In this document: in pieces, positions 32,622 to 40,780 of the stretch
How positions within the stretch are numbered: the stretch's first letter is position 1
Layout of the letters: each line of letters begins with the position of its first letter
From: an uncultured Treponema sp.
GTDB taxonomy: Bacteria; Spirochaetota; Spirochaetia; Treponematales; Treponemataceae
DNA: 64,000 bases
Reading direction: 5' to 3'
NCBI GenBank assembly: GCA_949300145.1
Contig: CASGDA010000004.1
Location: 108,139-172,138 of the forward strand
Notes under the pieces: generated by a model
Seen by the model: the letters and a program-made list of their open reading frames with translations, nothing else
Databases searched by the model: none
Told to the model about the DNA's origin: nothing
Position numbers and translations under genes: made by a program

Positions 32622-33485
32622 ATGGAATGTACCCATTGTAAAATCAATATAGACGACAAAACGCTGGAGGACAATTTGTATGTCTGTCCGGAATGCGGGC
32701 TTCATCTGCGGATGGAACCGGCCCAGCGGCTCGCCTATCTTGTGGATAAAAATTCCTTTGTGGAGTTGCACAAGAATCTGAAAAGCGCCAACCCCATAGA
32801 AATGGAAGGTTATGAAGAGAAGATTTCGGCCGCGCAGGAAAAGACAAATATGTCCGATGCAGTTATCACAGGATACTGTACCATAGAAAACAGGCCGGCT
32901 CTTATTGCCTTGATGTCTTTCGCCTTCATGGGCGGTTCCATGGGTTCTGTTGTGGGTGAGAAAATTTCAAGGCTTATGCTTACCGGAGCGGCAGAGGCTC
33001 TGCCTGTGATAATTTACGCGACATCAGGAGGCGCCCGTATGCAGGAAGGGCTTTTTTCCCTTATGCAGATGGCGAAAACTTCCAGTGCCGCCGCGGAAAT
33101 GGACAAGGCCGGGATTCCTCTTTTCATAATGCTGTGTGATCCTGTTACCGGAGGTGTTACGGCGAGTTTCGCCATGCTGGGAGACTTGATTTGCGCGGAA
33201 CCCGGCGCTCTCATCGGTTTTGCGGGCCCCCGTGTAATTGAAGGAACAATCCGCCAGAAATTGCCGGAAGGTTTCCAGCGCTCTGAATTCCAGCTTCAAA
33301 AGGGATTTGTTGATTGTATTGTCCCCAGAAAGAACCAGAGGGCTTTTTTTGCAGGAATGATAGACGCCCATATGCAGTCCGTTCCTTCTTATCCTGTGAA
33401 AAGAGAAATACAGTTTGATTTGAAATGCAAAGAAAAAGAAGCCCGTGAGCAGAAAAAACCGGAGGCTGAAAATGGGAAAAGATAA
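32622..33485 (+). CDS. accD: Acetyl-CoA carboxylase carboxyltransferase beta subunit
   Basis: AccD with AccA transfers the carboxyl group from biotin to acetyl-CoA, forming malonyl-CoA. The N-terminal zinc finger is visible as CTHC (3-6) and CPEC about 20 residues on. The crotonase-like core follows (SFAFMGGSMGSVVGEK, ATSGGARMQEG, VTGGVTASFAMLGD). Length is 287 residues. The 3' end overlaps accA by 14 bases, and the accA ribosome-binding site lies within accD. Confidence 0.96.
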   Translation: MECTHCKINIDDKTLEDNLYVCPECGLHLRMEPAQRLAYLVDKNSFVELHKNLKSANPIEMEGYEEKISAAQEKTNMSDAVITGYCTIENRPALIALMSFAFMGGSMGSVVGEKISRLMLTGAAEALPVIIYATSGGARMQEGLFSLMQMAKTSSAAAEMDKAGIPLFIMLCDPVTGGVTASFAMLGDLICAEPGALIGFAGPRVIEGTIRQKLPEGFQRSEFQLQKGFVDCIVPRKNQRAFFAGMIDAHMQSVPSYPVKREIQFDLKCKEKEAREQKKPEAENGKR

Positions 33486-34422
33486 TCAGCAGGATTTGAT
33501 AAATTCTCTTCAAGTGCTGGCGAAACAAAACGGCTTGGATATAAGCGAAGAGCTTGAGAAAATAACGGAGAAATTCCTGACAAGTGAAAAAGCTGTTTCT
33601 GAAGTTTGGGAACGGGTTGAACTTGCCAGGCATAGCGAAAGACCCAGAACCCTGGATTACATAGAGCTTATTTGTGATGATTTTACAGAACTTCACGGTG
33701 ACAGGTTTTTCGGTGACGACCCGGCGATGATAGGCGGAATAGGCTTTATCAACGGGCTTGCCGTTACAATTATCGGAAACCAAAAGGGCCGAACCTTGAA
33801 AGAAACGATAGAAAGAAACGGCGGTATGTCAAATCCAGAGGGATACAGAAAGGCCCTCCGCCTGGCAAAACAGGCTGAAAAATTCCACCGGCCGATAATA
33901 ACATTCATTGATACCCAGGGGGCGTATCCCGGTCTGGCGGCGGAAGAACGTGGAATCGGTGAAGCCATAGCCGTCAATCTCAGGGAATTCAGCCAGCTTA
34001 AAACGCCTGTAATTTGCATCATTATCGGTGAAGGAGGTTCCGGCGGGGCCCTTGGTATAGGAGTCGGCGATAAGATTTATATGCTGGAAAATGCCATTTA
34101 TTCTGTCATAAGTCCCGAAGGCTGTGCTTCCATTCTTTTGCGGGATTCTTCCCGGGCGAAAGATGCCGCCGCCATGATGAAAATCACAAGCCGCGAAGTT
34201 TTGGGATTAAAGGTTATAAACGGGGTGATTCCGGAAGCGGAGGGCGGAGCACACCGTGATCCCCTTGTGACTGCGAACGCTATACGGGAAAGAATTATTT
34301 CCGATTTGGCGGATTTACGCCGGCGTAACCCGGAAGTTCTTGTGAAATACCGTAATAAGAAAATCCGGGAAACGGGAGCCTTTTATGATGATGACGGAGG
34401 AATAGAAAGTTCGGCGAATTAA
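33472..34422 (+). CDS. accA: Acetyl-CoA carboxylase carboxyltransferase alpha subunit
   Basis: This is the alpha half of the carboxyltransferase, as a separate 316-residue chain. Marks are RPRTLDYIELICDDFTELHGDR, GNQKGR, TFIDTQGAYPGLAAEERGIGEAIA and IGEGGSGGALGIGVGD. The start is ATG 33472, 6 bases after GGAGG inside accD; an earlier in-frame start at 33445 has no such site. It is the last gene of the fab-acc operon. No terminator is evident before the next gene, 44 bases on. Confidence 0.96.
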   Translation: MGKDNQQDLINSLQVLAKQNGLDISEELEKITEKFLTSEKAVSEVWERVELARHSERPRTLDYIELICDDFTELHGDRFFGDDPAMIGGIGFINGLAVTIIGNQKGRTLKETIERNGGMSNPEGYRKALRLAKQAEKFHRPIITFIDTQGAYPGLAAEERGIGEAIAVNLREFSQLKTPVICIIIGEGGSGGALGIGVGDKIYMLENAIYSVISPEGCASILLRDSSRAKDAAAMMKITSREVLGLKVINGVIPEAEGGAHRDPLVTANAIRERIISDLADLRRRNPEVLVKYRNKKIRETGAFYDDDGGIESSAN

Positions 34423-34466
34423 CGTTTTTTGTTGAACAATTCTCTGAAAAAGGGGATATTTAGTTT

Positions 34467-35153
34467 ATGAAATTATTGTCTTTCCGTTTTATTTTTGCTT
34501 TTATTGTTGTGTTGTCTGTTTTTTCGGTTGTGCCGGCTTTTTCCCAAGCCCAGCAGAAACCGGATGCCCTGCGTTCTTACCGCATAGGCAGGGACTTTGA
34601 AGCCCGGAACAGAACCGCAGAGGCGGAAAAAGCTTATAACGAAGCCATTGAGATTTGTAAGCAGGATCTTGCGCTTAATTCCAAAAATATGGATGCGTAT
34701 ACAATTTATGGATGGGCGCTTGTCCGGCTGGCCCGGTATCAGGAAGCCGTGCAGATATGTACAACGGCTTTGAATATTTCGTTTGATCCCAGGATTATTG
34801 AAACAATGGGAGAGGCTTATTTCTATCTGGACAATTACCGGGAATCTCTGCGTAACATGGAAAGGTACACGGATGTGGCCCCGAGGGGGGAAAGAATAAG
34901 TACGGCTTATTTTTTTATGGCTGAAATTTACAGGCTGACCAGACGTTATAATCTGGCGGAATTCGCGTATACAACCGCTGTGTATTACGAGCCCGCCCTT
35001 TCGTTATGGTGGTACCGGCTTGCGACTGTGCGGGAAGAAACAGGGGATAATCCCGGTGCGGCGGATGCATACCGCAGAGCGCTGCAGCTCCGCCCTGATT
35101 ATAAAGAAGCCACAGACGGACTGAGGCGCGTGCAGAACCGCCGGCGGGCATAG
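34467..35153 (+). CDS. Secreted tetratricopeptide-repeat protein
   Basis: This 228-residue protein has a clear signal peptide (hydrophobic ~8-24, cleavage near AFSQA), then several TPR units through most of the chain. Examples are AEAEKAYNEAIEICKQDLALNSKN, AYTIYGWALVRLARYQEAVQ and GAADAYRRALQLRPDYKEA. TPR units form a scaffold that binds other proteins. No enzyme domain is seen. It probably acts in the periplasm. A weak promoter (TTGAAC 34432-34437, 17 bp, GATATT 34455-34460) ends 6 bases before the ATG, with a GGGG site overlapping it. Confidence 0.85.
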   Translation: MKLLSFRFIFAFIVVLSVFSVVPAFSQAQQKPDALRSYRIGRDFEARNRTAEAEKAYNEAIEICKQDLALNSKNMDAYTIYGWALVRLARYQEAVQICTTALNISFDPRIIETMGEAYFYLDNYRESLRNMERYTDVAPRGERISTAYFFMAEIYRLTRRYNLAEFAYTTAVYYEPALSLWWYRLATVREETGDNPGAADAYRRALQLRPDYKEATDGLRRVQNRRRA

Positions 35154-35187
35154 TTACCGGCGGCAAGTTAATCGGGGTTTTTGTTTT

Positions 35188-35922
35188 ATGATAAAGACAA
35201 TTTTTGCGGTTTTCCGTTTCTTTTTTTATCTTATTGTCCGGCAGGGAAAGCAGAGGAAAATGTTCGCCCTGCAGAAAGCCGGGAATTTTTCAGAGAGAGA
35301 CAAACTTATCGCCCCTATGATACGGGACTGGGCGAAATATGTCGTCAATTTAAGCGGAAAAAAAACAACGGTTTCCGTTTCCGGGCAGGAAAATCTCCCC
35401 ATGGACAGGGCTGTCGTGTTTATAGCGAATCATCAGAGCTATATGGATATTCCTGTTTTACTCGGATATGTCAAAAAGCCCATGGCGTTTATAGCTAAGG
35501 TTGAGATATTGAAGGTTCCTTTTTTGTCAGGCTGGATGAATTTGATGCAGTGTGTTTTTCTGGACCGGAAGAGTCCCCATCAGTCTGTGAAAGACATGGA
35601 AGGTGCCGTGGAAAAAATAAAAAACGGCTATTCCATGCTGATTTTTCCTGAGGGCCACAGAAGCAAGGGTGCCGCCCCCGGTGTGTTTAAGCCGGGAAGC
35701 TTTAAGCTTGCATTTAAATCCGGGGCACCGGTTGTACCTGTTACAATTGACGGAACCTGGAAATTATTTGAGGGCAGTAACAGACTGAAGCCCGCCGATG
35801 TTTTTGTAACAATTCATCCTCCGGTGATGACCGAAAATCTGTCAAAGGAAGAACAGCGGGAACTTGTTTCCCGGGTTGAGTCAACGGTGCTTTCTTCCCT
35901 GTCCCCCTCTTCCCGGGGATGA
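35188..35922 (+). CDS. PlsC-like 1-acyl-glycerol-3-phosphate acyltransferase
   Basis: PlsC enzymes add the second acyl chain in phospholipid synthesis. The 244-residue protein starts with a hydrophobic segment (~2-16) that anchors it to the inner membrane. The family motifs are NHQSYMD (the HX4D catalytic pair), FPEGHRSKG and VPVTIDGT. It lies 34 bases after the TPR gene and downstream of the whole fatty-acid operon, which suits use of the acyl chains made there. Other lysolipid acceptors are possible. Confidence 0.9.
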   Translation: MIKTIFAVFRFFFYLIVRQGKQRKMFALQKAGNFSERDKLIAPMIRDWAKYVVNLSGKKTTVSVSGQENLPMDRAVVFIANHQSYMDIPVLLGYVKKPMAFIAKVEILKVPFLSGWMNLMQCVFLDRKSPHQSVKDMEGAVEKIKNGYSMLIFPEGHRSKGAAPGVFKPGSFKLAFKSGAPVVPVTIDGTWKLFEGSNRLKPADVFVTIHPPVMTENLSKEEQRELVSRVESTVLSSLSPSSRG

Positions 35923-35979
35923 TCCGGAATCACGTTTATTCTCTGGTCTTTTGGTTTTAGTTTAGCGAAAATTTTCTTT

Positions 35980-37062
35980 TCAGGTGTCCAGGGCGTTCAG
36001 GAGTTTGTCCATATAACCGGGAAATTCTTTCAGTTTGATTTTTCTTTTTTCTTTCGGAAAAGTTGAAAGAGCTGAATTCAATTTTGTAAAAAATTCAAAG
36101 GTTTTTTCCACAAGAAAAAGTAACCGCCACCGGGTTCCTTTTAGCGGTAATCCAAAAGAGCCGCTCTGGAAAGTCCATCTGGATATAAAAATCAGGGTTT
36201 CAAATAACAGTGCACGTGACAAACCTGTGGACAAGGCAAAGGAAGTGATTTTAATCGGCCCTGCCTGGAATAAAATCTGTCCGCATGGAGGATAGAGGTT
36301 GAAAACCGTGACAGATACCAGTGTAACTAGGACGGGAAGAATGGCAGGCTGTTTCTTTGTTACGCAAAGGGCTGTGAAAAAAGTAAAAAAAAGCACAAAC
36401 CGGATAAAAAGGGAACTGACAAGGGCTGCGCATATTGTCACCGAAAATCCGAACAGGAGCCGCAGAACGCCCCGTTTTGAAATCCTGTTTTCTGGTTTAT
36501 CGCGGAAATTTGGATTTTCTCCGCCGCTTCCGAATGAATTTTTATTCTGGATTTCCGCCAGCCATTTTGATTTTCTGTTGCATATTTCTGCGAATATGCC
36601 TATTGCAAATCCTGAAATTGTTCCGGCGGCGAGCAGAACAGGGGCTGCCGTCAGGGCGCTTCCGCCGAAAATCCATAAAACCGCAATGACAAGCTGCATT
36701 CCGTTGGAAACAACGGCTCCGGCGGTACTTAGCCCCACGGCGGATATTTTATTTCCTGCAATCCGCTTTAATAGAAACATAGTGGCTGCGGAAGAAAAGG
36801 TTCCGGCCGCGGAAAATACAAAAAGCCAGGAAAAAAAAGTTCCGCCGACAATTCCCTGTGCGATTATTTTGACGAGCGCCAGCAGAATATAAGCCCGGAG
36901 GGGAAAAAAACCTGCGGCTAAAACAAGCGGAAGATTTGCAATTCCAAGCCGCATAAAAGGCAGCGGCTTTGGAATTATGTATTCAACCGTTGCAAGGAAG
37001 AAACATAAAGCCCCGAACCGGGGTATCAGGAAGTTTTCTTTTTCAATGGCATCCGCATCCAT
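35980..37062 (-). CDS. Gx transporter-family membrane protein with an EcfT-like C-terminal half
   Basis: This 360-residue hydrophobic protein seems to have two parts. The first ~160 residues match the Gx transporter family, often mislabelled heptaprenyl diphosphate synthase component I (MRLGIANLPLVLAAGFFPLRAYILLALVK; GTFSSAATMFLLKRIAG; SAVGLSTAGAVVSNGMQL). After a polar linker, the second half has four or so helices and ILFQAGPIKITSFALSTGLSRALLFE, which recalls the T-component (EcfT/CbiQ) of ECF transporters. Gx proteins alone are usually far shorter. The start is ATG 37062, within the slyD 3' end (20-base overlap); a longer reading would run back through the SlyD Cys-rich tail. Substrate unknown. 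Confidence 0.65.
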   Translation of the reverse strand: MDADAIEKENFLIPRFGALCFFLATVEYIIPKPLPFMRLGIANLPLVLAAGFFPLRAYILLALVKIIAQGIVGGTFFSWLFVFSAAGTFSSAATMFLLKRIAGNKISAVGLSTAGAVVSNGMQLVIAVLWIFGGSALTAAPVLLAAGTISGFAIGIFAEICNRKSKWLAEIQNKNSFGSGGENPNFRDKPENRISKRGVLRLLFGFSVTICAALVSSLFIRFVLFFTFFTALCVTKKQPAILPVLVTLVSVTVFNLYPPCGQILFQAGPIKITSFALSTGLSRALLFETLIFISRWTFQSGSFGLPLKGTRWRLLFLVEKTFEFFTKLNSALSTFPKEKRKIKLKEFPGYMDKLLNALDT

Positions 37063-37597
37063 TGTGACCGCCGCAACCGCATCCGTCGTCACAGTCGTCT
37101 TCTTCACAGTCACAGCCGCAACCGCAGCCACAAGAGTGTTTCAGTCCGTGCTTTTTTTCTTCGTCAGTCGCTTCGCGGACGGTGAGTATTTTTACATCAA
37201 AGTGAAGGTTTTTTCCTGCGAGGGGATGGTTTCCGTCTACGGTGATTTTGTCACCGTCTATTTTTGTTACGGTAACAATTTGAACGCCGTTAGGGCCTTC
37301 CGCCTCAAACTGCATTCCTTCTTCGAGCTCAACGTCTTCCGGGAAATTCTTACGTTCGACCTCTACAGCCAACTCGGGAAGATATTCTCCGTAGGCATCT
37401 GCGGGAAGGACAAGAATATCCTTTAACTCATCCCCGGCTTTTTTCCCTTCAAGTTCTCTTTCAAGTCCGGGAATCAGGTTGTTCTGTCCGTGGATATATT
37501 CGAGGGGTTCAATTCCCTCTGTTGTATCAATTTCGTTTCCTTCATCATCCCTCAGGACATAATCAAGGGCGACAACATAATCTTTCGCAATATTCAT
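37043..37597 (-). CDS. slyD: SlyD-like FKBP prolyl isomerase with a Cys/His-rich metal-binding tail
   Basis: SlyD is a prolyl isomerase, chaperone and nickel carrier. Residues 1-145 hold the split FKBP domain and the inserted chaperone flap (YVLRDDEGNEIDTTEG, YIHGQNNLIPGLE, GNHPLAGKNLHFDVK). From residue 154 the tail has ten cysteines and several histidines, many as CGC repeats. It could bind Ni, Co, Zn or Cu. The gene lies 30 bases after nfu and overlaps the Gx gene by 20 bases, so the three form a unit. Confidence 0.9.
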   Translation of the reverse strand: MNIAKDYVVALDYVLRDDEGNEIDTTEGIEPLEYIHGQNNLIPGLERELEGKKAGDELKDILVLPADAYGEYLPELAVEVERKNFPEDVELEEGMQFEAEGPNGVQIVTVTKIDGDKITVDGNHPLAGKNLHFDVKILTVREATDEEKKHGLKHSCGCGCGCDCEEDDCDDGCGCGGHNGCGCH

Positions 37598-37627
37598 GAG
37601 ATTTCCTTTTTAGTTATTTATTCACGG

Positions 37628-37849
37628 TTACGCCTGGACGACTTCCGTTACACCGGGAACCTTTTTTTTGAGGTGGGATTCGACCCCGACTTTCAGAGTC
37701 ATGGTTGCCATGGGACAGCCTCCGCAGGCCCCCGTCAAACGAACGCAAACTTTTCCGTCGGGCGACACCGAAACGAATTCCACGTCTCCTCCATCAGCCT
37801 GGAGCATAGGGCGTATTTCATTAAGAGCGGCTTTTACAGCTTCTTCCAT
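37628..37849 (-). CDS. NifU C-terminal domain (Nfu-type) iron-sulfur carrier
   Basis: This 73-residue protein is a stand-alone Nfu domain, which carries a [4Fe-4S] cluster between two subunits and passes it to target proteins. The cluster cysteines are in ACGGCPM (Cys42 and Cys45), and the N-terminus has the usual VKAALNEIRPMLQADGGDVEF pattern. A clear AAGGAG site precedes ATG 37849. Its clients may include the Fe-S enzymes of this anaerobe, such as the PFOR encoded at 46698. Confidence 0.93.
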   Translation of the reverse strand: MEEAVKAALNEIRPMLQADGGDVEFVSVSPDGKVCVRLTGACGGCPMATMTLKVGVESHLKKKVPGVTEVVQA

Positions 37850-37869
37850 AAATCAGTCTCCTTGATTCA

Positions 37870-37898
37870 AAGATACAGAAGTTTTTCTATCCGGTCAA
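37870..37898 (-). promoter_or_regulatory. Promoter of nfu-slyD-Gx unit
   Basis: Minus strand: TTGACC (37898-37893), 17 bp, TATCTT (37875-37870), then an AAGGAG site and ATG 37849. This unit has a normal leader, unlike the divergent permease gene. Confidence 0.65.
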
Positions 37899-37937
37899 CT
37901 GGAATCAGGTTACGGCAAGGTAAACAGGAAGGTTATA

Positions 37938-37967
37938 TTTACCCGTTCCTGCTTTTTATGATATACT
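37938..37967 (+). promoter_or_regulatory. Promoter abutting the first ABC permease gene
   Basis: TTTACC (37938-37943), 18 bp, TATACT (37962-37967), then 9 bases to ATG 37977. There is no Shine-Dalgarno sequence, so the mRNA is probably leaderless. Confidence 0.55.
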
Positions 37968-37976
37968 GTCTCAATA

Positions 37977-39440
37977 ATGTTATTTAAACTTGCGCTTAAA
38001 AATATAATTTCGCGTAAAAGTTCTTTTGCTATCATAGGATTTATAGCTTTTTCTGTTTCTTTGTTTGTTCTTTCTAATTCTATTTTTGACAGTACTGAGC
38101 GCGGGGTGGAAAACCTTTTTATATCGGGGTTCACCGGAGATTTTGCAATACGGCCTTTGTCCGAGAGACCCTGTTCACTCTTCGGGGATGAAACTCCGAT
38201 TGTGGGGGAATTGACTGTTCTCAGCCGGCTTGTACCCTTTGCGGAAATATCGGATTATTTGCAGGAATCCCCGTATGTGGAAGCTTTTTCTCCGCAGTTT
38301 TCAGGAAGGGCTTTTCTGGAGAATCAAAAAACGGGAATACGTATGCCTGTGTTTTTATTTGCCGTGCAGCCTGAAACTTATTTCAAAGTCATGGACGGCA
38401 TCAGTTTTGATTCAGGTAAACCGTTCAGCGGGAAAGGTTCGGTTCTCCTGAATTCCGATATGGCGGAAAAAACAGGGACGTCCGTGGGAGATGAGATTCA
38501 GTTTGTTGTTGCGGACGGAACTTCTTTCAGGATCCGGGTCGCTTCCGTATCAGGGGTGTACAGCTATCAGGATACTAATGATGTTCTTAACCGCATATGC
38601 CTTATTGATGTGGAAACCTTCGTTTCTCTGATGGAGATTTCAACAGTCTCCTATTCCGGGCCGGAACCGGATTCATCTGGGGAGGAGGGTTCTCCGGAAG
38701 ATTCTTTCGATATTGACAACCTTTTTTTTGAATCTGAGGATGTTATTGTAAATGTAGACGCAGAGGAAAATCTGTCGGCCAGCGATAGTTTGAAAGATTT
38801 GCTTGCTTCTCCGGATGAGAGCCTGGATGAAATGCTTCCGGCTGATAACAGCTCCTGGAATTTTATGACGGGAAAATTAATTGAGGGGACAAATACCACC
38901 CTGTTTATAAACAGGGCGAATAAGTTTTTCACCGAAAAAGGATGGCCGGTGGAAGCTGTTTCCTGGAGACAGGCAGGCGGCTCTTCTTCTATATATCTGT
39001 ACTGGCTGCGGGTTATTTTGAATGCGGGAATCCTTGTAATTTTGTGCGCCGGGTTTATAGTTGTTAATAATACCCTGATTATAAATGTTCTGAGCCGCTC
39101 AAAGGAAATAGGAACTATGCGTGCTGTAGGAGCCTCCGCCGGTTTTATATCCCGGCTTTTTATGACTGAAACATTTATCCTGACTTTTTCCGCCGGGATT
39201 ATCGGTTCTGTTCTGGGTTGGCTTGCCGGGTTATGTTTGACTTCTGCCAAAATTTCTTTTTCAAATCAAATGCTTTCCCAGCTTTTTGGCGGAGATGTTT
39301 TGACCGCTTTTGTTTCGTATAAAAATATTTTTGATGTTTTTATCCTTGTTTTTATCCTCGGGATAATAGCCTGGATTTATCCTGTCCGGACAGCATTGAC
39401 CATGAGTCCGACCGTTGCGATGCAAGGAGAAAAAGGATGA
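37977..39440 (+). CDS. ABC transporter permease, FtsX/MacB/LolC type (first of a pair)
   Basis: This 487-residue inner-membrane protein has the MacB/LolC plan: one N-terminal helix (~16-34), a large periplasmic domain (~35-335), then three helices in the FtsX domain (~345-480), with ILCAGFIVVNNTLIINVLSRSKEIGTMRAVGAS. Such permeases do not pump across the bilayer directly; they drive movement in the periplasm. An acidic Ser/Asp/Glu-rich insert at ~228-290 has motifs (IDNLFFESEDV, 246-256) echoed in the barrel protein encoded at 41620. The gene overlaps the second permease by 4 bases. Promoter lies on the start codon. Confidence 0.88.
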   Translation: MLFKLALKNIISRKSSFAIIGFIAFSVSLFVLSNSIFDSTERGVENLFISGFTGDFAIRPLSERPCSLFGDETPIVGELTVLSRLVPFAEISDYLQESPYVEAFSPQFSGRAFLENQKTGIRMPVFLFAVQPETYFKVMDGISFDSGKPFSGKGSVLLNSDMAEKTGTSVGDEIQFVVADGTSFRIRVASVSGVYSYQDTNDVLNRICLIDVETFVSLMEISTVSYSGPEPDSSGEEGSPEDSFDIDNLFFESEDVIVNVDAEENLSASDSLKDLLASPDESLDEMLPADNSSWNFMTGKLIEGTNTTLFINRANKFFTEKGWPVEAVSWRQAGGSSSIYLYWLRVILNAGILVILCAGFIVVNNTLIINVLSRSKEIGTMRAVGASAGFISRLFMTETFILTFSAGIIGSVLGWLAGLCLTSAKISFSNQMLSQLFGGDVLTAFVSYKNIFDVFILVFILGIIAWIYPVRTALTMSPTVAMQGEKG

Positions 39441-40753
39441 AAATTCCCGCCCTTGCTTGGCGCTCCCTGATATGCCGCCGCCGTCAATATCTTCCGCTTT
39501 TTCTTGTATGTGCTGTTTGTACCGGGTTTTCTTTTTTTGTATTTTTTCTTTCATCCGGCATGAGCGAAGCTTTCAGGGATAAAGCCCGTATTTATTATGG
39601 CGGGGATTTACAGTTTATCGGAGGCCGGGGAGAATTGGAATTTTCTGAAGTGGATGCCACCGTTGAAATATTGAAAAATGTTTTTCCTTCTGAAACTGTG
39701 ATAACCTCCAGGGTTGATTTGGATGTCAGAAGCTTTTCTTTGTACTATGAAGGAACTGAAGTTGTCCTGCGGGTTATAAAAGGTGTGGATTTCAATGCGG
39801 AAAAAAGCCTTTTTGATTCCTTTACCTTTGTTCCTCCTGTTGGAAAGGAAGATGCCTCTCCGCCTTTTATCCCGGATTTTAAAGGTACAAATTCCATTTT
39901 GCTGTCAAATCAAATCGCCGGAAGACTGGGAGTCCGGCAGGGTGATACGGTCACCTTTTTCTGCAGGACTGCCCAGGGATATTTTAATACCGTGGATTTC
40001 AGGGTTGGAGGGATTTTCCTTGATTCCAGCATTTTAGGTTTGTATACGGCATACTGCGATATTGATTTTTTGCGTACCGCCTTTGGTTTCCCTGATGATT
40101 ATGCGAACAGAATTTCCTTTATATTTCAGGAACCCCTTGCAGATAAGGAACTTAAAAATTACCAGCTGAAACTTTCAGATTATTTTACCATGTATCCTCT
40201 GGTGACGGATAAACAGGTGTTTTACCATGATTTAATGGAAGCGCATATTTTTGGCAATGAACCTGCATATGCCCTTATTTCATTGGAAGCCCATCAGGAA
40301 GATGTTCTTGAACTTACAAGTGCAATGGATATTCTTTTTGGCTTTATTGTGGTTATGCTTTCCCTTATAATAATAGCAGGGATGGGGAGTACTTACAGGG
40401 TGATAATTTTAAAACGTGTGAATGAAATAGGTATCTATATGTCCATCGGGATGAGAAACGGTAAAATATCTTCGATTTTCTTTCTGGAAGCAATGTTCCT
40501 GCTTTTTTCCGGTTGTATCTGCGGATTGGCTCTTTCCGGAATTCTCTGTATGATTTCCCGGATGTTTGATTTTTCCGGTATTCCGGGGGCAGATGTATTT
40601 TTGCAGCAAGGGTATCTTTCCCCGTTGCCGGCATTTGACTATGTTGCTGTTTTTTCTCTGTTGATTTTTGTAACAACAGGCTTATTCGTTTTGTTTACGA
40701 TTAAGAAGGCGATGACAATAAGTCCGGTGGAAGCAATCAGGGTAACTGAATAG
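39437..40753 (+). CDS. ABC transporter permease, FtsX/MacB/LolE type (second of a pair)
   Basis: This 438-residue protein repeats the plan of its neighbour: an N-terminal helix (~13-34), a periplasmic domain (~35-290), and three C-terminal helices with the FtsX motif (RVNEIGIYMSIGMRNGKISSIFFLEAM). The start overlaps the upstream permease by 4 bases (ATGA). The pair probably makes a heterodimer like LolC-LolE. A matching ATPase gene is not in this operon but lies at 43070-43816 on the opposite strand. Confidence 0.88.
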   Translation: MKIPALAWRSLICRRRQYLPLFLVCAVCTGFSFFVFFLSSGMSEAFRDKARIYYGGDLQFIGGRGELEFSEVDATVEILKNVFPSETVITSRVDLDVRSFSLYYEGTEVVLRVIKGVDFNAEKSLFDSFTFVPPVGKEDASPPFIPDFKGTNSILLSNQIAGRLGVRQGDTVTFFCRTAQGYFNTVDFRVGGIFLDSSILGLYTAYCDIDFLRTAFGFPDDYANRISFIFQEPLADKELKNYQLKLSDYFTMYPLVTDKQVFYHDLMEAHIFGNEPAYALISLEAHQEDVLELTSAMDILFGFIVVMLSLIIIAGMGSTYRVIILKRVNEIGIYMSIGMRNGKISSIFFLEAMFLLFSGCICGLALSGILCMISRMFDFSGIPGADVFLQQGYLSPLPAFDYVAVFSLLIFVTTGLFVLFTIKKAMTISPVEAIRVTE

Positions 40754-40780
40754 AATTCATGAATAGGATGCGTATGGAAA

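Noticed and set aside
37063..37131. N-terminal extension of the Gx gene
   Set aside because: These 23 codons are the antiparallel-free overlap with the slyD Cys-rich tail in another frame (Ala/Val/Thr repeats); Gx proteins start near MRLG-type sequence, so ATG 37062 is preferred.
37079..37135. Short tandem repeats (CGCAACCGC-like) as a possible repeat array
   Set aside because: They encode the Cys/Gly tail of SlyD in frame, so they are coding repeats rather than a CRISPR or satellite.
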